DNA from: Limisphaerales bacterium
GTDB lineage: Bacteria > Verrucomicrobiota > Verrucomicrobiia > Limisphaerales > UBA11358
Assembly: GCA_003455565.1 (NCBI GenBank)
Contig: DMQW01000108.1
Coordinates: 1-8,248, forward strand
Reading direction: 5' to 3'
DNA length: 8,248 bases
Below the pieces are notes generated by a model. It did no database searches, was not told where the DNA came from, and saw only the letters and a program-made list of their open reading frames with translations. Positions 6,225 to 8,248 of the stretch are shown here, piece after piece; position 1 is the stretch's first letter; every line of letters starts with the position of its first letter. Position numbers and translations under genes: made by a program.

Positions 6225-7235
6225 ATGGTTCGACTCAAAGACATCGCCCAACTTATCGGCGTCTCGGTGATGACCGTCTCGAAAGCCCTGCACGACGCGC
6301 CGGACGTTTCCGCCGCGACCAAGGCCAAAATCAAGGCGCTCGCCAACCAGATGGGTTACGTTCCTGATTCCAGCGCGCAAGGGTTGCGGACGAAAACCAC
6401 GAAGCTCTTCGGCCTCGTCATTCCCGCCACGACGAATCCCATTTACGCGCGCATCGTTTTTGCGCTCGAAGAACGCGCCCACGACCTCGGCTACGACGTG
6501 GTGCTGGCGCAAACCCAAAACAAGCCCGAACGTGAAGATGAGTGCATCTGGCGGCTGCTCGCGCGGCGCGTGGACGGGCTGTTCATCACGCCGGTCTATC
6601 GGTTTGAAGCCGAGGCGCGCATCTATCAGGAGATTGTCGCGCGCAAAATCCCCACCGTGCTGCTCGGTTCACCCGCGCCGTTCTGCAAAAATTTTGTCAG
6701 CATCGAGATCGAGGAACTCATCGCCAGCTACAACGCCACCAAACATCTCCTCGGCCTCGGCCATAAAAAAATCGCCTATTTCACCGGCCCGCCCGCCGCG
6801 CCGTGGGCGCACGAACGCTTCGAGGGTTATCGCCGCGCCCTGCGCGAAGCCGGGTTGGAAGTGGACGACAAGCTGGTTTTTCAGGCGGGCAACACCATTG
6901 AAGACGGTACCAAAGCCGCGTTGCAGATGCTCAACGAAGGCTGCCAGCCCACCGCCATCCAGGCCGTGAGCGACCTCGTGGCCATCGGCTGCGCGGAAAC
7001 TTTGCTGTCGCAGGGAATAAAAATTCCCGAGGACATTTCCCTCGTCGGCTTTGGGAATATTCTGGCGGCGGAATTTTACCGCGTGCCGCTGACCACCGTG
7101 AGCCAGCCAAAACATCGGCTCGGCGTCGCGGCCTTGGAAACCATGATGTTTCTGATTCGCGGCGAAAAATTTCAACTCAAACGGCTGGCCGCCGAATTCG
7201 TGGAACGCAAAAGCACCGCCCCGCCCAAAACGTAA
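6225..7235 (+). CDS. LacI-family transcriptional regulator
   Basis: The 336-residue protein has the LacI layout. Residues 2-22 (VRLKDIAQLIGVSVMTVSKAL) are the helix-turn-helix. The hinge region is around 47-58, with Leu 54 in the place of the minor-groove wedge (AQGL rather than the common ARxL). A periplasmic-binding-like effector domain starts at LFGLVIPATTNPIYARI. Later motifs are HLLGLGHKKIAYFTGP, TAIQAVSDLVAIG and PLTTVSQP. Some usual ligand-contact positions differ: GFG (275-277) replaces GFD, and the DNxxG motif after VSI is IEELIA. The effector is therefore unlikely to be a standard sugar bound in the standard way. Neighbours give no target operon: the downstream gene is a small lipoprotein and the upstream genes are housekeeping. 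Family assignment is secure; ligand and regulon are unknown. Confidence 0.93.
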   Translation: MVRLKDIAQLIGVSVMTVSKALHDAPDVSAATKAKIKALANQMGYVPDSSAQGLRTKTTKLFGLVIPATTNPIYARIVFALEERAHDLGYDVVLAQTQNKPEREDECIWRLLARRVDGLFITPVYRFEAEARIYQEIVARKIPTVLLGSPAPFCKNFVSIEIEELIASYNATKHLLGLGHKKIAYFTGPPAAPWAHERFEGYRRALREAGLEVDDKLVFQAGNTIEDGTKAALQMLNEGCQPTAIQAVSDLVAIGCAETLLSQGIKIPEDISLVGFGNILAAEFYRVPLTTVSQPKHRLGVAALETMMFLIRGEKFQLKRLAAEFVERKSTAPPKT

Positions 7236-7240
7236 AAAAT

Positions 7241-7483
7241 ATGAAAGCCAGGCAGTTCCTTCTCATCGTCTGCGGCGCCCTCATGCTGGCAGGCTGCACC
7301 ACCACGCCATCCGCCGCTTCGTGGGAATACCGGACGCGCACGACGGACAATCCCAAAGGCAAATCCGTGCTGGATGAATACGGCCAGTCCGGCTGGAAAT
7401 TGGTGAGCTACACCGCCATCCTCAAAGACCAGTCGGGAACAAACTTCCAGTATCAATATGTTTTCAAGCGGCCCAGGAAATAG
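7241..7483 (+). CDS. Small lipoprotein with DUF4177-like domain
   Basis: The 80-residue product begins with a lipoprotein signal: MKARQFLLIVCGALMLAGC, lipobox LAGC with Cys 19 as the lipidated residue. After a short linker, WEYRTRT, LDEYGQSGWKLVSYTAI and YQYVFKRPRK match the pattern of DUF4177 (an aromatic strand, a GWELVS-like core, and a terminal YVFKRP). These proteins have no established function. The start lies 5 bp after the lacI-type stop codon, so it is probably co-transcribed with the regulator. After cleavage about 62 residues would be anchored to the membrane facing the periplasm. Confidence 0.8.
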   Translation: MKARQFLLIVCGALMLAGCTTTPSAASWEYRTRTTDNPKGKSVLDEYGQSGWKLVSYTAILKDQSGTNFQYQYVFKRPRK

Positions 7484-7485
7484 GC

Positions 7486-7499
7486 CGGTTTCAAAACCG
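7486..7499. terminator. Short hairpin between convergent genes, possible bidirectional terminator
   Basis: CGGTTT-CA-AAACCG forms a perfect 6-bp inverted repeat (or a 5-bp stem with a TCAA loop). It lies 2 bp after the lipoprotein stop and 2 bp before the nnr stop. Only a short TTT follows on the plus strand, so termination is uncertain. Confidence 0.35.
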
Positions 7500-7501
7500 T
7501 T

Positions 7502-8248
7502 TCACCGCGCATTGCCCAGTTCAACCGCCAGATCTTCCACCGTCCAGTTCGCGCGCGCGGCTTGAAGTTTGTCCGCCGCTGCGCCGTGCTGCCACACCGC
7601 GTAACGGATGGTCTTGCCCGCGTCCGCCGCCAGCGCCGGTTGCGTGAGCAGCCCCGCGAGATAGCCCGCCAGCAAATCGCCGCTTCCGCCCTGCGCGAGG
7701 TGCGGGTTGCCGGACGGGTTCACAAAAATTTCTCCTTCGCTGCGACCCACCAAAGTCTGATGCCCTTTCAAGACGATCCAGCAGTTGCCAAATTTTTTTG
7801 AAAGTTCGCGCACGACGTTCACGCGGTCGGCCTGGATTTTTTGCGGGGTTGAATTGAGCAGCCGCGCCGCCTCGCCCGGATGCGGCGTCAACACGCGAAT
7901 TTGATTTCCAGCGAAATCTCCCGCTTCCAAAAATTCCAACGCACTGGCATCCACGATGAATGGACAGGTCAAATCGCGCCACCATCCGCGCACGGTCACG
8001 CACAATTCATCCGGCAAACCGACAGCGGCCAGTCCCGGCCCAGCCAGCACGGCGCTGACAGTTTCGGGCAGTTTCATTTTCGGCGGCCAGACATTGACCA
8101 TCGCGGATTGCAACTGCGCGGCGACGGGCGTGAAAATATTTTCCGGCGTGAACAGCGTCACGAGTCCCGGCTGCGCGCGTTGCGCGCCGCGCGCCGTCAG
8201 CACGGCGGCTCCGTGAAATCCCAGATTGCCGGCGATAATCGCAATGTG
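7502..8248 (-). CDS. nnrD: NAD(P)H-hydrate dehydratase (Nnr/YjeF C-terminal domain), 5' end outside window
   Basis: Repairs hydrated NADH and NADPH using ADP or ATP. The frame is open to base 8248, so 248 residues are seen and the start lies outside. The visible part begins HIAIIAGNLGFHGAAVLTAR, matching the ribokinase-like family's (G)HVLIIAGSRGYTGAA. Then come VLAGPGL (66-72), IVDASALEF (98-106; DADAL in most relatives), LTPHPGEAARLL (120-131), LKGHQTLV (160-167) and GNPHLAQGGSGDLLAGYLAG with the GSGD catalytic motif (188-191). An N-terminal epimerase domain (NnrE), as in bifunctional Nnr, may lie beyond the window. GTG 8203 is inside the conserved domain and is not a real start. Orientation is convergent with the lacI/lipoprotein pair. 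Confidence 0.93.
   Translation of the reverse strand, partial: HIAIIAGNLGFHGAAVLTARGAQRAQPGLVTLFTPENIFTPVAAQLQSAMVNVWPPKMKLPETVSAVLAGPGLAAVGLPDELCVTVRGWWRDLTCPFIVDASALEFLEAGDFAGNQIRVLTPHPGEAARLLNSTPQKIQADRVNVVRELSKKFGNCWIVLKGHQTLVGRSEGEIFVNPSGNPHLAQGGSGDLLAGYLAGLLTQPALAADAGKTIRYAVWQHGAAADKLQAARANWTVEDLAVELGNAR

Noticed and set aside
7172..7456. 94-codon minus-strand frame opposite the lipoprotein gene
   Set aside because: The plus-strand frame has a clear lipobox and a DUF4177-like pattern; the opposite frame has no recognisable features.
1..8248. CRISPR array, tRNA or rRNA genes, riboswitch
   Set aside because: No regularly spaced repeats, cloverleaf sequence or conserved RNA-gene stretch was found by reading; only the 95-bp pair and short palindromes repeat.

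Overview
The window is 8.2 kb of bacterial chromosome in two parts. Bases 1 to about 4,510 are an accessory region of decaying genes. Bases 4,560 to 8,248 are a compact housekeeping block. The mix of a TlyA-type methyltransferase overlapping NAD kinase, a LacI-type regulator, a small DUF4177-like lipoprotein and an Nnr-type repair enzyme, with few Shine-Dalgarno sites and moderately high GC, would fit a Verrucomicrobiota-like genome. That assignment rests on general style, not on a marker gene.

Accessory region. Bases 1-654 and about 1,444-3,248 (minus strand) are two halves of one gene. It encodes an MmeI-like, single-chain Type IIL/IIG restriction-modification protein with a PD-(D/E)XK nuclease motif, a GxxYT motif, the SAM-binding motif I (DPACGSGNF) and an NPPF catalytic motif. 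The target-recognition part has been split off. Between the halves lies an IS remnant (about 655-1,443) carrying a DDE transposase gene on the plus strand. The transposase is frameshifted at an A9 run and lost its 3' end at the same point where the restriction gene resumes. A second stop removes the extreme C terminus of the restriction protein at the window edge.

Next (3,311-4,514) come two degraded copies of part of an unidentified gene, probably a membrane-anchored protein. They share a 95-bp segment at about 90% identity and bracket an apparently intact VapBC-type toxin-antitoxin operon on the minus strand. The vapB promoter overlaps a cluster of GCATC/GATGC repeats and seems to give a leaderless transcript, as expected for an autorepressed module.

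Housekeeping block. Plus strand: tlyA (rRNA 2'-O-methyltransferase), nadK overlapping it by 17 bp, a LacI-family regulator, and a small lipoprotein gene 5 bp after that. Convergent on the minus strand is the 3' part of an NAD(P)H-hydrate repair gene (nnr/nnrD), running off the right edge. NadK and Nnr both act on NAD(P), but they are on opposite strands and need not be co-regulated. A short hairpin lies between the convergent ends.

I do not see a convincing new multi-gene system. The most informative signals are the dismantling of a restriction system by an IS with reciprocal truncation, the repeat-bracketed vapBC module, and the operator-promoter of vapB.
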